Positions 43,113 through 51,801 of a stretch of 64,000 bases of DNA are shown here, piece by piece. Under the pieces are notes generated by a model that did no database searches, was not told where the DNA came from, and saw only the letters and a program-made list of their open reading frames with translations. A program made the position numbers and the translations under genes. The stretch covers positions 310,001 to 374,000 of the forward strand of contig CAVVCQ010000005.1 in the NCBI GenBank assembly GCA_963746805.1, given 5' to 3'. Source of the stretch: DATHTC01 sp963746805 (lineage in GTDB: Bacteria > Actinomycetota > Thermoleophilia > Gaiellales > Gaiellaceae). The number at the start of each line of letters is the position of its first letter. The stretch's first letter is position 1.

Positions 43113-43775
43113 TCACTCGACGCGCTCGAGCTCGAGGTGCGCCAGCGCCTCGCGCGCCGCCTCCTGCTCGGCGGCCTTCTTCGAGCGCCCGCTGCCGCGG
43201 CCGACCTCCTCGTCGGCGACGACGGCGGCGCAGGTGAAACGACGGTCGTGCGGCGGCCCCTCGACCTCGATCACGGTGTAGACGACGGCGCGGCCGGTGC
43301 GGGCGAGCGCCTCCTGCAGCTCCGTCTTGTGGTCGACGTGGCTCGTGAGCGCGTACTCGATCCGCGGGTCGAACGCCTCCACGACGGCCGACTCGACGGC
43401 CTCGAACCCGTGCTCGAGGAAGAGCGCCGCGAGCGCCGCCTCGAGGATCGCGGCGAGGACGTTGCGGTTGTGCGAGAGCCGCTCGAGCTCCTCCGTCGGG
43501 AGGCCCGTGGCCGAGATCGCGCGGAGCTTCTTGTCGAGCTCCAGGTCGCGCGCGACGACCGCGCAGCTCGCGCGCGAGACGACGTGCGAGCGCACCTTCG
43601 CGAGCCGACCCTCGCTGAAGTCCGGGTAGCGCTCGTACAGGGCCCGCGCGATGGCGAGCTCCAGCACGCTGTCCCCCAGGAACTCCAGCCGCTCGTACGA
43701 CGAGGCGCGGTCGGGAGCCCAGGACGAGTGCGTGAAGACGGGCTCGGCGCGCTCCGGCGGCAGCTCGTCGATCAG
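43113..43775 (-). CDS. rnc: Ribonuclease III, no standard start codon visible
   Basis: RNase III cuts double-stranded RNA and matures rRNA. The catalytic signature SYERLEFLGDSVLELAIA is present, followed by ISATGLPTEELERLSHN, LAALFLEHGFEAVESAVVEAF, and a C-terminal dsRNA-binding domain (DHKTELQEALARTGRAVVYTVIEVEGPPHDRRFTCAAV split across about 130-170). In frame, no ATG, GTG or TTG exists between the acpP stop and the signature. The protein must begin by a rarer codon (CTG 43775 is marked, giving 220 residues) or an indel hides the true start. It lies 31 bp after acpP at the marked start. Confidence 0.88.
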   Translation of the reverse strand: MIDELPPERAEPVFTHSSWAPDRASSYERLEFLGDSVLELAIARALYERYPDFSEGRLAKVRSHVVSRASCAVVARDLELDKKLRAISATGLPTEELERLSHNRNVLAAILEAALAALFLEHGFEAVESAVVEAFDPRIEYALTSHVDHKTELQEALARTGRAVVYTVIEVEGPPHDRRFTCAAVVADEEVGRGSGRSKKAAEQEAAREALAHLELERVE

Positions 43776-43806
43776 CCGCCCGAGCTCGCCGGGCCCGCCG
43801 CGACCC

Positions 43807-44052
43807 CTACTGGTGCCCGTGGACGTAGTCGACGGCCTGGCCGACGGTCTGGATCTTCTGCGCGTCCTCGTCCGAGATCTTGATCCCGAACTGATCCTCG
43901 AGCTCCATGATCAGCTCGACGAGGTCGAGGGAGTCGGCGTCGAGATCCTCCTGGAAGTTCGCCTCGTCGTTGATCTCGCCTTCCTCCACCCCGAGCTGCT
44001 CGCTCAGGACCTCCTTCACGCGCTCGTAGATCTCCTCACGCGACGCGGCCAT
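43807..44052 (-). CDS. acpP: Acyl carrier protein
   Basis: An 81-residue acyl carrier protein. The phosphopantetheine serine lies in FQEDLDADSLDLVELIMELEDQFG (DSL motif, serine about residue 41). The protein is acidic, as expected. GAGGTGAG precedes the ATG. It sits between plsX and rnc, the common fatty-acid/phospholipid arrangement. Confidence 0.96.
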   Translation of the reverse strand: MAASREEIYERVKEVLSEQLGVEEGEINDEANFQEDLDADSLDLVELIMELEDQFGIKISDEDAQKIQTVGQAVDYVHGHQ

Positions 44053-44073
44053 CTCACCTCTATTCGTTCGATT

Positions 44074-44088
44074 CCCGGAAAATCCGGG
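44074..44088. other. Short hairpin between plsX and acpP
   Basis: CCCGGA, loop AAA, TCCGGG is a perfect 6-bp stem in the 39-bp gap between the plsX stop and the acpP start. It lacks a following T run on the minus strand, so it may be an mRNA processing or stability element rather than a terminator. Confidence 0.35.
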
Positions 44089-44091
44089 CGA

Positions 44092-45069
44092 TCATACACG
44101 GGGGTCTGCGGCCCGTTGCGGGAGCCGCGCGGACAGCCGATCGACCACGTCGTGCTCCACCCCGCGCGCCGCCAGCCGGATCGCATTCGCGATCGCGCGG
44201 CGCGACGAGTTGCCGTGCGCGATCACCGAGAGGCCGCGCAGGCCGAGCAGGTACGCGCCCCCGTAGGTGTCCGGGTCGAGGCGGTTCCGCAGCGACCGCG
44301 CGGCGGGCCGGATGAGCAGCCCGCCGACCTTCCCGCGCGAGGACGAGGCGATCTCCTCGCGCAGCGCGTCGAGCAGCGTGCGGATCGTCCCCTCGAGCAG
44401 CTTCAGCGAGACGTTGCCGGTGAAGCCGTCGGTGACGACGACGTCCGCGGCGCCCTCGAGCAGCTCCCGCGACTCGGTGTTGCCCTCGAAGTTGAGGTCG
44501 CTCGCGGCGAGCAGCTCGTGGGCCTCGAGCGTGAGCTGGTTCCCCTTCTCCGGCTCCTCGCCGATCGAGAGCAGCCGCACGGACGGGCGCGGGAGGTCGA
44601 GCACCTCCTCCGCGAAGATCGCGCCCATGTAGGCGAACTGGAGCAGGTGCTCGGGGCGCGCGTCGGCGTTCGCGCCGGAGTCGAGGAGGACGCTGGGGCC
44701 GCGTCGCGAGGGCAGGACGACGGCGATCGCGGGCCGCATCACGCCGGGCAGCCGCCGCACGTGGAGGAGTCCGGCCGCGAGCATCGCGCCGGTGTTGCCG
44801 GCGGAGAGGACCGCGGCTGCGCGCCCGTCGGCGACGAGCCTGTTCGCGACGACGAGCGAGCTGTCGGGCTTCGCGCGGACGGCCTCGGCGGGCTTCTCGT
44901 CCATCGCGACCTCCTCGGTCGCCTCTACGAGCTCGAGCCCGTGCGTGTCGAGGCCCGCCGGCCCGACGAGCACGACGTCGATCCCCTCGCCGGCGGCTTC
45001 GACCGCGCCCGCGACGACCTCCTCGGGCGCGCGGTCGCCGCCCAAGGCGTCGACCGCGATGCGTCCCAC
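44092..45069 (-). CDS. plsX: Phosphate acyltransferase PlsX
   Basis: PlsX (325 aa) converts acyl-ACP to acyl-phosphate for phospholipid synthesis. The start IAVDALGGDRAPEEVVAGAVEAA and the segments SAGNTGAMLAAGLLHVRRLPG, LLDSGANADARPEHLLQFA, GEEPEKGNQLT and VVTDGFTGNVSLKLLEG are diagnostic. The GTG at 45069 overlaps the rpmF stop (TAGTG). Functional link: the window also encodes FakA- and DegV/FakB-like proteins, which also make acyl-phosphate. Confidence 0.96.
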   Translation of the reverse strand: MGRIAVDALGGDRAPEEVVAGAVEAAGEGIDVVLVGPAGLDTHGLELVEATEEVAMDEKPAEAVRAKPDSSLVVANRLVADGRAAAVLSAGNTGAMLAAGLLHVRRLPGVMRPAIAVVLPSRRGPSVLLDSGANADARPEHLLQFAYMGAIFAEEVLDLPRPSVRLLSIGEEPEKGNQLTLEAHELLAASDLNFEGNTESRELLEGAADVVVTDGFTGNVSLKLLEGTIRTLLDALREEIASSSRGKVGGLLIRPAARSLRNRLDPDTYGGAYLLGLRGLSVIAHGNSSRRAIANAIRLAARGVEHDVVDRLSARLPQRAADPRV

Positions 45070-45257
45070 TACGGAGCCTGGATGCGGAGCGGCTCGACCT
45101 CGCGGCCCTTGTAGGTGCCGCAGGTCGGGCAGAGTCGGTGCGGCCGCTTCGGCTGCCCGCAGTTCGGGCAGACGTTCGGGCGCGGCGCCTCGATCGAGTG
45201 CTGCGCGCGGCGCTTGTCGCGGCGCGACTTGCTCGTCTTCTGCTTGGGGACGGCCAT
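45069..45257 (-). CDS. rpmF: 50S ribosomal protein L32
   Basis: A 62-residue L32: MAVPKQKTSKSRRDKRRAQH at the start and a zinc ribbon CPNCGQPKRPHRLCPTCGTY (four cysteines, C+ form). It precedes plsX with overlapping stop/start. In most relatives DUF177 is directly upstream; here an ABC-F gene and a phosphatase gene lie between. Confidence 0.97.
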   Translation of the reverse strand: MAVPKQKTSKSRRDKRRAQHSIEAPRPNVCPNCGQPKRPHRLCPTCGTYKGREVEPLRIQAP

Positions 45258-45275
45258 GGCCGCGCGGGAGTGTAG

Positions 45276-46858
45276 CTAAAGCGGAATCTCGACAGTTGGC
45301 GCCACGGCCTCGAGAAAGCGCCGGTCGTGCGAGACGACGACGAGCGCACCGTCGTAGCCCGCGAGCGCCGCCTCGAGCTGCTCGACCGCCTCGAGGTCGA
45401 GGTGGTTCGTCGGCTCGTCGAGCACGAGGAGGTTCACGCCGCGCGCCTGGAGCTCGGCGAGGTGCGCGCGGGTCCGCTCGCCCGGGGAGAGGCCGGCCGC
45501 GGGCCGCGTCACGTCGTCGGCGCCGAGGCCGAACTTCGCGAGCAGCGTCCGCGCCTCCACGGGCACGAGCCCGGTCCGCTCCCCGAACGTCGCCAGCAGG
45601 GGCTCCTCGCCCGCGTAGGAGCGCCGCGCCTGGTCGAGGACGCCGATCGTCGTCCGGCGCCCGATGCTCCGGGCGCCCGCCACGAGCGGGAGCTCGCCGA
45701 GGAGCATCGCGAGCAACGTCGACTTCCCCGAGCCGTTGCGGCCGGTGACGGCGACGCGGTCGCCGGGCGCGAGGTCGACGTCGACGGGGCCCAGCCGAAA
45801 CGACCCGCGCTCCGCGACGGCGCCCTGCAGCGCGGCGAGGCGGTCGCCGCCGCGCTCCCCGGCGCGCAGCGTCAGCCGCAGCTCCCACGGCTCGAACGGC
45901 TTCTCGACCTCGTCGACGCGCTCGAGCGCGCGCTCGGCCTGACGCACCTTGGTCATCAGCGCGTGCGTGCCGCGACGGTCGGCGCCGCCCGTGCGCCTGC
46001 CCATCGAGTCGCCGTGGGCGCGCGCCTCGCTCGAGCGCGCCTGGAGCAGCGCCTCGACGTGCCGGCGCCGCTCCTGTGCATCGGCGAAGCGCTCGTACTG
46101 CGCGCCGGCGCTCGAGCGCGCGCCGCTCCGCGTACTCGCTCCAGCCGCCGGCCCACTCCCGGATCCCGTGCGTCCACGGATCGACCTCGACGATCCTCGT
46201 CACGACCCGGTCGAGGAGCGCGCGATCGTGCGAGACGACGACGAGGCCGCCCTCGCGCCGCAGCAGGAAGCGCTCGAGCCGGTCGAGGCCGTCGAAGTCG
46301 AGGTCGTTCGTCGGCTCGTCGAGCAGCAGCACGTCGAAGCGGGAGAGCAGGATCGCCGCGAGCGCGAGCCGGGCCGCCTGCCCGCCGGAGAGCTGGGTGG
46401 TCGGCCGGTCGAGCTCGACGTCGAGGCCGAGCTCGGCGCAGACGGCGCCCGCGCGCGCGTCGAGGTCGCCGCCGCCGAGCGCGAGGAACCGCTCGAGCGC
46501 CGAGCGCGTACGGCTCGCCGGCGGCCGGATCCGACGCGAGGGCGGCAGCGCCGTCGGCGAGCGCCCGCTCCGCGTCCGCGATCCCGGTGCGCCGCGCGAG
46601 GTAGCCGCGCATCGTCTCGCCCGGCTGCGCGTCCGGCTCCTGCGGCAGGTACCCGACGGAGAGTGTCGCCGGCGCGCGCGTCACCGTCCCCGCGTCGGGC
46701 GCCTCGAGCCCCGCTGCGAGCCGGAGCAGCGTCGACTTGCCCACGCCGTTCGGGCCGACGAGGCCGACGCGCTGCTCGGCGCCGATCGTCAGCGTGACGT
46801 CGGTGAGGACGGTGCGGGCGCCGTGGTGTCTGGCGACGCCGGCGAGCTGGACTCGCAT
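45276..46858 (-). CDS. ABC-F type ATPase, frameshifted in this sequence
   Basis: Three frame pieces form one duplicated-ATPase protein of about 527 residues of the ABC-F class, soluble proteins that act on ribosomes (EttA-like factors or antibiotic-protection proteins). The first ATPase has VGLVGPNGVGKSTLLRLAAGL and VLLLDEPTNDLDFDGL. The second has VAVTGRNGSGKSTLLAMLLGEL, GLSPGERTRAHLAEL and LLVLDEPTNHLDLEAVEQLE. A charged linker joins them. Breaks lie near 46505 and 46105. There are no membrane segments. The leader (46870-46932) is structured, a feature seen before inducible resistance ABC-F genes. Function beyond the class is not decidable. Confidence 0.82.
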
Positions 46859-46869
46859 GCGGGAACCTC

Positions 46870-46932
46870 CTGATCGAGAGGGGACCGCGCCTCCGGTCGG
46901 GGGCGCGGCGAGGGTCGGCTGTGCTCGATCAG
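46870..46932 (-). promoter_or_regulatory. Structured leader of the ABC-F gene, possible attenuator
   Basis: In the ABC-F leader, CTGATCGAG (46924-46932) and CTCGATCAG (46870-46878) form a perfect 9-bp stem whose downstream arm abuts AGGAGG, the ribosome site. Inside, CCGCGCC/GGCGCGG (46885-46908) make a 7-bp hairpin. A three-codon frame (ATG at 46940) ends within the upstream arm. This resembles translational attenuators of resistance genes, but no ribosome site precedes the tiny frame. Confidence 0.4.
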
Positions 46933-46978
46933 TTCGTCATGGGAGGGCGCCGGGGCGCCGTCAGGGAGGATAGCGGCC

Positions 46979-47725
46979 GTGGACGCCGACCTCGCCCTCG
47001 CGCTCGAGCTCGCGGACCTCGCGGACGGAATCGCGCTGCCGCGCTTCCGCGCGCTCGACCTCGCCGTGCGCACGAAGCCCGACCGCACGCCCGTCACCGA
47101 GGCGGACGAGGCGGTCGAGCGCGCGATCCGGGAACGGCTCGCCGAAGCGCGGCCGGACGATGCGATCCTCGGCGAGGAGGAAGGAGCTAGTGGCTCAGAG
47201 CCACAAACTCCCTCGGGCCGCCGCTGGATCGTCGACCCGATCGACGGGACGCGGAACTACTCGCGCGGGATCCCCGCCTGGTTCACGCTGATCGGGCTCG
47301 AGGTCGGCGGACGCGTCGAGGTCGGCGTGGCCTCCGCACCTGCGCTCCGGCGCCGCTGGTGGGCGCGCCTGGGCGACGGGGCGTTCGCGAACGGGGAGCC
47401 GATCCGCGTCTCGGCGGTCGGCACGATCGAGGACGCGGTCGTCTCCTTCGCCGCCAGCAGCCGCGCGCGGATCGAGCCCCTGCTGCAGCGGGCCTGGCAC
47501 CCGCAGGCGTACTCGGACGCGTGGGCGCACGTGCTCGTCGCGGAAGGGGCCGTCGACGCCGCGATCGAGCACTCGCTCAGGCCCTGGGACATCGCCGCCC
47601 TCGTCCCGATCGTGGAGGAGGCGGGCGGCCGCGTCACCGCCGTCGACGGCCGCCCGGCGCTCGTCGGCCCCGGCCTCGTGACGACGAACGGCGTCCTCCA
47701 CGACGCCGTGCTCGCCGCGGTCTAG
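46979..47725 (+). CDS. Inositol-monophosphatase family phosphatase
   Basis: A 248-residue Mg-dependent phosphatase of the IMPase/histidinol-phosphatase (HisN-like) superfamily. The metal sites are ILGEEEG (about 62-68), WIVDPIDGTRNYSRGIPAWF (about 81-100) and the C-terminal PWDIAALVPIVEEAGG. GGGAGG precedes the GTG start. Between GEEEG and the WIVDPIDGT motif lies a segment (ASGSEPQTPSG) whose DNA contains a perfect palindrome at 47190-47204, perhaps an inserted element tolerated in a loop. It is convergent with DUF177, sharing a CTAG stop. Inositol phosphate or histidinol phosphate are the likely substrates. Confidence 0.86.
   Translation: MDADLALALELADLADGIALPRFRALDLAVRTKPDRTPVTEADEAVERAIRERLAEARPDDAILGEEEGASGSEPQTPSGRRWIVDPIDGTRNYSRGIPAWFTLIGLEVGGRVEVGVASAPALRRRWWARLGDGAFANGEPIRVSAVGTIEDAVVSFAASSRARIEPLLQRAWHPQAYSDAWAHVLVAEGAVDAAIEHSLRPWDIAALVPIVEEAGGRVTAVDGRPALVGPGLVTTNGVLHDAVLAAV
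47190..47204. repeat. Perfect palindrome within the phosphatase gene
   Basis: GTGGCTC, one base, GAGCCAC forms a perfect 7-bp-arm palindrome in a variable surface-loop part of the coding region, between two conserved metal motifs. It parallels the palindrome in the small gene at 5090-5108. Confidence 0.45.
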
Positions 47726-48228
47726 AGCCGGTCCTTGAGCGCCTCGAGCGCGGCCCAGCGCTCGTCGGTGCGCTCCTCCTCGTGCTCGTGCGGCTCGACG
47801 TTGAGGTCCTTGCCGCAGACCGGGCAGAGGCCGGCGCAGTCGGGCCGGCACAGGATCTGCGTCGGCAGCCCCAGCGCGAGCGCGTCGCGCGCCCAGGCGG
47901 ACAGGTCCAGCTGGTCGTCCCGGACGTAGGGGGACGCGAGGTCCTCGCTGTCCGGCTTCGTCGCCTGGTACTCGCGCGCGGAGACGTCACGGTCGATGAC
48001 GGCGTCCGCGAGGCAGCGCATGCAGGGGCCGTGGAGCCGCGCGGAGAAGCGCAGATCGAACACGGTTCCGGTCGAGGCCTGGGTCACGGTCAGCTCGGCG
48101 GGCACGCGCTCGGGGACCGGCAGGTACCGCTGGCCGCCGAACTCGAAGGGCTCGAGCTCGATCTCGACGCGGTCGCGGAACTGCTCCCCGGAGCGGAGCC
48201 TGAGCCGACGGAGGCTGAAGCTCGTCAC
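47722..48228 (-). CDS. YceD/DUF177 family protein
   Basis: A 168-residue DUF177 (YceD) protein, associated with 23S rRNA/L32 expression. The conserved LHGPCMRCLADA region and C-terminal ILCRPDCAGLCPVCGKDLN are diagnostic; the four cysteines could form a zinc site. The GTG at 48228 starts the conserved strand TSFSLRRLRLRSGE. DUF177 normally neighbours rpmF; here it is about 2.5 kb away across an inserted ABC-F and phosphatase pair. Confidence 0.88.
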   Translation of the reverse strand: MTSFSLRRLRLRSGEQFRDRVEIELEPFEFGGQRYLPVPERVPAELTVTQASTGTVFDLRFSARLHGPCMRCLADAVIDRDVSAREYQATKPDSEDLASPYVRDDQLDLSAWARDALALGLPTQILCRPDCAGLCPVCGKDLNVEPHEHEEERTDERWAALEALKDRL

Positions 48229-48326
48229 GCGGCCCAGCGTAGCGCTGTAAGGCTTCTGTGAGCAGCGCATCGTCCGGCGATCGAACGGGCATCCGGCCAC
48301 GGACACGCGACCCGAGGGGGGCTCCG

Positions 48327-49145
48327 ATGACTCACGCCACGCACGCAGTTCGCGCGCATCCGAGAAAGACGGCCGGGACGGTGCTGCTCGCGGCGCTCGT
48401 CGCGCTCGCGACGGCCGCCGTGGTCGGATATCTGCCGTCGCCGGTCACGGCCGCGCAGGCCCAGTACGGACCGACGAACACGGCCCTGCCGACGATCTCG
48501 GACACCACGCCGCAGAGCGGCCAGGCGCTCACGGCGAGCAACGGCACCTGGACGGGCGACGCGCCGATCACGTTCACGTACCAGTGGCAACGCTGCAACG
48601 CGTCGGGCGCCTCGTGCGTCGCGATCGCCGGCGCCACCGCCCAGACGTACACCGTCCAGGCCGCCGACGTCGGCTCGACGCTGCGCGTTGCGGTGACGGG
48701 TCGGAACACGGTGGGCACGTCGACCGCGACCTCGGCCGCGACCGCGGCCGTCACGCGCGGCACCGGCCCCGTCCCGATCGAGAACGTGACGCCGCCGAAC
48801 CGGCTGCTGATTCAGTCGGTGCAGTTCACGCCGCGCCGCCTCTCGTACAGCAATACGCGGGCCTTCTCCATCCGCGTCCGCGTGCTCGAGACGAGCTCGC
48901 GGCGGCCGGTGAGCGGCGCGCTCGTGTTCATCCGCTCGACGCCGATCGTGACCACCACGCCGGCGGAACGGGTGACCGGCGACACCGGCACGATCGTCTT
49001 CACGGTCCGCACCGAGAGGGACTTCCGCCAGCTGCTGCGGCCGGGCTACAGCGTGCAGTTCTTCGTCCGTGCGCGGAAGGCCGGCGAGGACCTGCTCGCC
49101 GGGGTGTCGTCCCGGCGCCTCGTGCAGGTCGGGATCGGCCGCTGA
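48327..49145 (+). CDS. Secreted Ig-like domain protein
   Basis: The 272-residue product has a signal peptide (TVLLAALVALATAAVVGYLP, after a basic start) and then an Ig-like/bacterial surface module: QALTASNGTWTGDAPITFTYQWQRC, a cysteine pair NASGASC, and GATAQTYTVQAADVGSTLRVAVT. This pattern is common in actinobacterial surface proteins. A second half (from about residue 165) looks like another beta-sandwich (SGALVFIRSTPIV...FTVRTERDFRQLLRPG). GAGGGGG precedes the ATG at 48327. No LPxTG or second membrane segment is seen. Role unknown, perhaps adhesion or surface display. Confidence 0.72.
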   Translation: MTHATHAVRAHPRKTAGTVLLAALVALATAAVVGYLPSPVTAAQAQYGPTNTALPTISDTTPQSGQALTASNGTWTGDAPITFTYQWQRCNASGASCVAIAGATAQTYTVQAADVGSTLRVAVTGRNTVGTSTATSAATAAVTRGTGPVPIENVTPPNRLLIQSVQFTPRRLSYSNTRAFSIRVRVLETSSRRPVSGALVFIRSTPIVTTTPAERVTGDTGTIVFTVRTERDFRQLLRPGYSVQFFVRARKAGEDLLAGVSSRRLVQVGIGR

Positions 49146-49188
49146 GACCGTAGGCGTGCTCGGGGCCTCCTCCGAGGGGGGCCCCGGG

Positions 49189-50757
49189 CTACCCCGGTGC
49201 GATCCCGAGGGGGTTGAGCCGGAGCGCCTGCGCGAGGGCGCGGGCGCGCGCATTGCCGCGAAGGCTGTTCGCGAGCGCGAGCCAGAGCTCCGGATCGCTC
49301 GGGTCCCGGGCGACCGCCCGGCGCAGGCTCGCGCGGGCGGCCTCGACGTCGCCGCGGGCGTACTGGGCCTCGCCGCGCAGCCGCAGCGCCACTGCCGACC
49401 ACGGCGCGAGCCAGGCGGCGTGGCGGGCGCGCGTCTCTGCGTCGATCCACGACCCTTCGGCAGCGGCGTCCTCCGCCTGGGCGACGGCGGTGTTCCCGAC
49501 CAGGCCGACGAGCGCGGCCAGCCCGACGGCGGTGGTTCCGAGGACGAGCGCGAGCCGCAGGCGCGGGCCGACGATCGCCGCAGGCGCACGCGGGCGCGCG
49601 AGCAGGAGCAGCGCGGCAGCGGCGGCCAGCGCCGCGACGACCACGGCCGGGACGGCCCAGTCCCGGTCGATGCCGGCGTGGACGAGGAAGGCCGCGTAGG
49701 CCGACGCCGCTGCGGGGGCGAGCGGCTCGTGCCGGATCGAGGCGGCGGCCGCGACGGGCACCGCGAGCGCGGCCGCGAGCAGCGCCAGGCCGAATGGGCC
49801 CACCTCCTCCAGCGTCTCGAGGTAGACGTTGTGCGCGTCGTCCGCCTGCACGGCGTCGCTCCGCTGGTGGAGCCAGACGCGGGGATACGTGCCGGCGCCG
49901 GTGCCCACGAGCGGCTCCGACCGCGCCTCCTCCGACGCGACGCGCCAGAGCTCCTCGCGCTCCGGATCGAAGCGGACGCCGGCGACGATCGCGACGACGA
50001 GTCCGAGTGCGACCGCGACCGGGTACGCGAGCGGGGACCGGGCGAACCGGAGCGCACCCGCCGCGGCGAGCCCTGCGACGAGCGCGAGCCACGCGCCGCG
50101 GCTCCCGAGCGTGACGAGCGGGACGAGGAGGAACCCCGCAGCCGCCGCAGCCCCGATGCGGGCGGACGGTCGCACCGTTGCGAGCCCGAGCCCGAGCGCG
50201 ATCGCGAGACCGAGGACGAGGAGGATCGCGAGCGCGTGCTCGTCGGCCAGGGGACGTGCCGCTCCCGCCGCGCTCACGGCGTCGTCGTCGCGCAGGAGCA
50301 GGTTCGCGGCGGCGACGACGAGGATCCCCGCGAGGGTGCCGACGAGCAGCGGCCCGGCGGCGGCGCGCCGTCCGGCGAGCAGGAAGGCCGCTGCGGCGGC
50401 CGCGTACACGAGCAGGCGCTGCGACTCGAGGATCGAGCTCGGGAGGCTGAGTGACCAGGCCGCCGACAGCGCCGCCCACGCGGCGACGAGCCCGAGCGCC
50501 GCGAGGAAGGCGAGCTCGAGGCGGCTCAGGCGAATGCGGAGCCGGAACGCGAGCGCCGCGACCGCGACCGCCGCGAGCCCGAGCCCGGCCCAGCCCCACG
50601 CGGGCGGCGCGATCCCCCCGTCTGCGAGCCCGAGCCCGGCGACCGCGAGCGCCGCGGCGGCGCCCGGCACCAGCAGTGAACGATCGTCGGGGAGGCGGAG
50701 CGCCGGGCCGCTCGGCCTAGTACCCGCCGCCGTCGTCCTCGACGATCGGCCCGACAC
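49189..50757 (-). CDS. O-antigen ligase-like membrane protein with TPR tail
   Basis: About ten or more hydrophobic helices fill residues 20-400, with the Wzy_C-type periplasmic loop GTGAGTYPRVWLHQRSDAVQADDAHNVYLETLEEVG (about 290-325), characteristic of O-antigen ligases/polymerases. The last 100 residues form TPR-like helices (AETRARHAAWLAPWSAVALRLRGEAQYARGDVEAARASLRRAV). It could attach or polymerise surface glycans, but no glycan cluster is nearby. The start is uncertain: GTG 50757 overlaps the upstream gene by 41 bp; GTG 50670 would remove most of that overlap. Confidence 0.75.
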   Translation of the reverse strand: MSGRSSRTTAAGTRPSGPALRLPDDRSLLVPGAAAALAVAGLGLADGGIAPPAWGWAGLGLAAVAVAALAFRLRIRLSRLELAFLAALGLVAAWAALSAAWSLSLPSSILESQRLLVYAAAAAAFLLAGRRAAAGPLLVGTLAGILVVAAANLLLRDDDAVSAAGAARPLADEHALAILLVLGLAIALGLGLATVRPSARIGAAAAAGFLLVPLVTLGSRGAWLALVAGLAAAGALRFARSPLAYPVAVALGLVVAIVAGVRFDPEREELWRVASEEARSEPLVGTGAGTYPRVWLHQRSDAVQADDAHNVYLETLEEVGPFGLALLAAALAVPVAAAASIRHEPLAPAAASAYAAFLVHAGIDRDWAVPAVVVAALAAAAALLLLARPRAPAAIVGPRLRLALVLGTTAVGLAALVGLVGNTAVAQAEDAAAEGSWIDAETRARHAAWLAPWSAVALRLRGEAQYARGDVEAARASLRRAVARDPSDPELWLALANSLRGNARARALAQALRLNPLGIAPG

Positions 50758-51220
50758 CGGCGACGACGCTCTCCTGCGAGCGCTCCTGCAGGCGCTCGCG
50801 GCCGCGCTTCACGGCCTGGAGGAACTTGTCGAGGTTGACCTCGAGCGTCGAGAGGATGCCGTCCGCCCAGTCCTCCATCTCGAGCCGGGTCTCGCGTGCC
50901 TGCCGCCGGGCCTCGTCGACGATCTCCTGCGCCTGGCGCTCGGCGATCTTCACGATCTCGGTCTGCGAGGCCTCGCGCACGGCCTGCTCGCGCGCCTCGT
51001 TGACGAGCCGGTCGGTCTCGCGCTTCGCCTCGGCGAGCATCTCCTGCCGCTCCTTGACGATCCAGCGGGCCTGCTTGATCTCCTCCGGGATCGTCGCGCG
51101 CATCTGGTCGAGGATGTCGTAGATCTCCTCGCGGTCGATCCGCACCTGGTCGGTGAGCGGCACGGCCTTCGCGTTGTGCACGAGGTCGTCGAGCTTGTCG
51201 ATGAGAACGAGGACGTCCAT
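50717..51220 (-). CDS. DivIVA/SepIVA-like coiled-coil septal protein
   Basis: A 167-residue, highly charged coiled-coil protein: MDVLVLIDKLDDLVHNAKAVPLTDQVRIDREEIYDILDQMR, then long heptads (RQEMLAEAKRETDRLVNEAREQAVREAS). This resembles mycobacterial Rv2927c/SepIVA, a DivIVA-like regulator of septation located at this same position between DUF177 and coaD. Database pipelines may call such sequences ATP synthase subunit B-like because of the helix; the neighbourhood argues against that. A short acidic tail ends the protein. Confidence 0.75.
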   Translation of the reverse strand: MDVLVLIDKLDDLVHNAKAVPLTDQVRIDREEIYDILDQMRATIPEEIKQARWIVKERQEMLAEAKRETDRLVNEAREQAVREASQTEIVKIAERQAQEIVDEARRQARETRLEMEDWADGILSTLEVNLDKFLQAVKRGRERLQERSQESVVAGVGPIVEDDGGGY

Positions 51221-51285
51221 GGCTCAGAGGAGTGTAACGAGGAGGTGTTCGCGTGAGGCGCGCGGTGTCCTCCACGCGGAGGCGC

Positions 51286-51797
<512 letters not shown>

Positions 51798-51801
<4 letters not shown>

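Noticed and set aside
50717..51220. ATP synthase subunit B.
   Set aside because: No membrane helix at the N-terminus and no atp genes nearby; the position matches the SepIVA/Rv2927c-type coiled coil.
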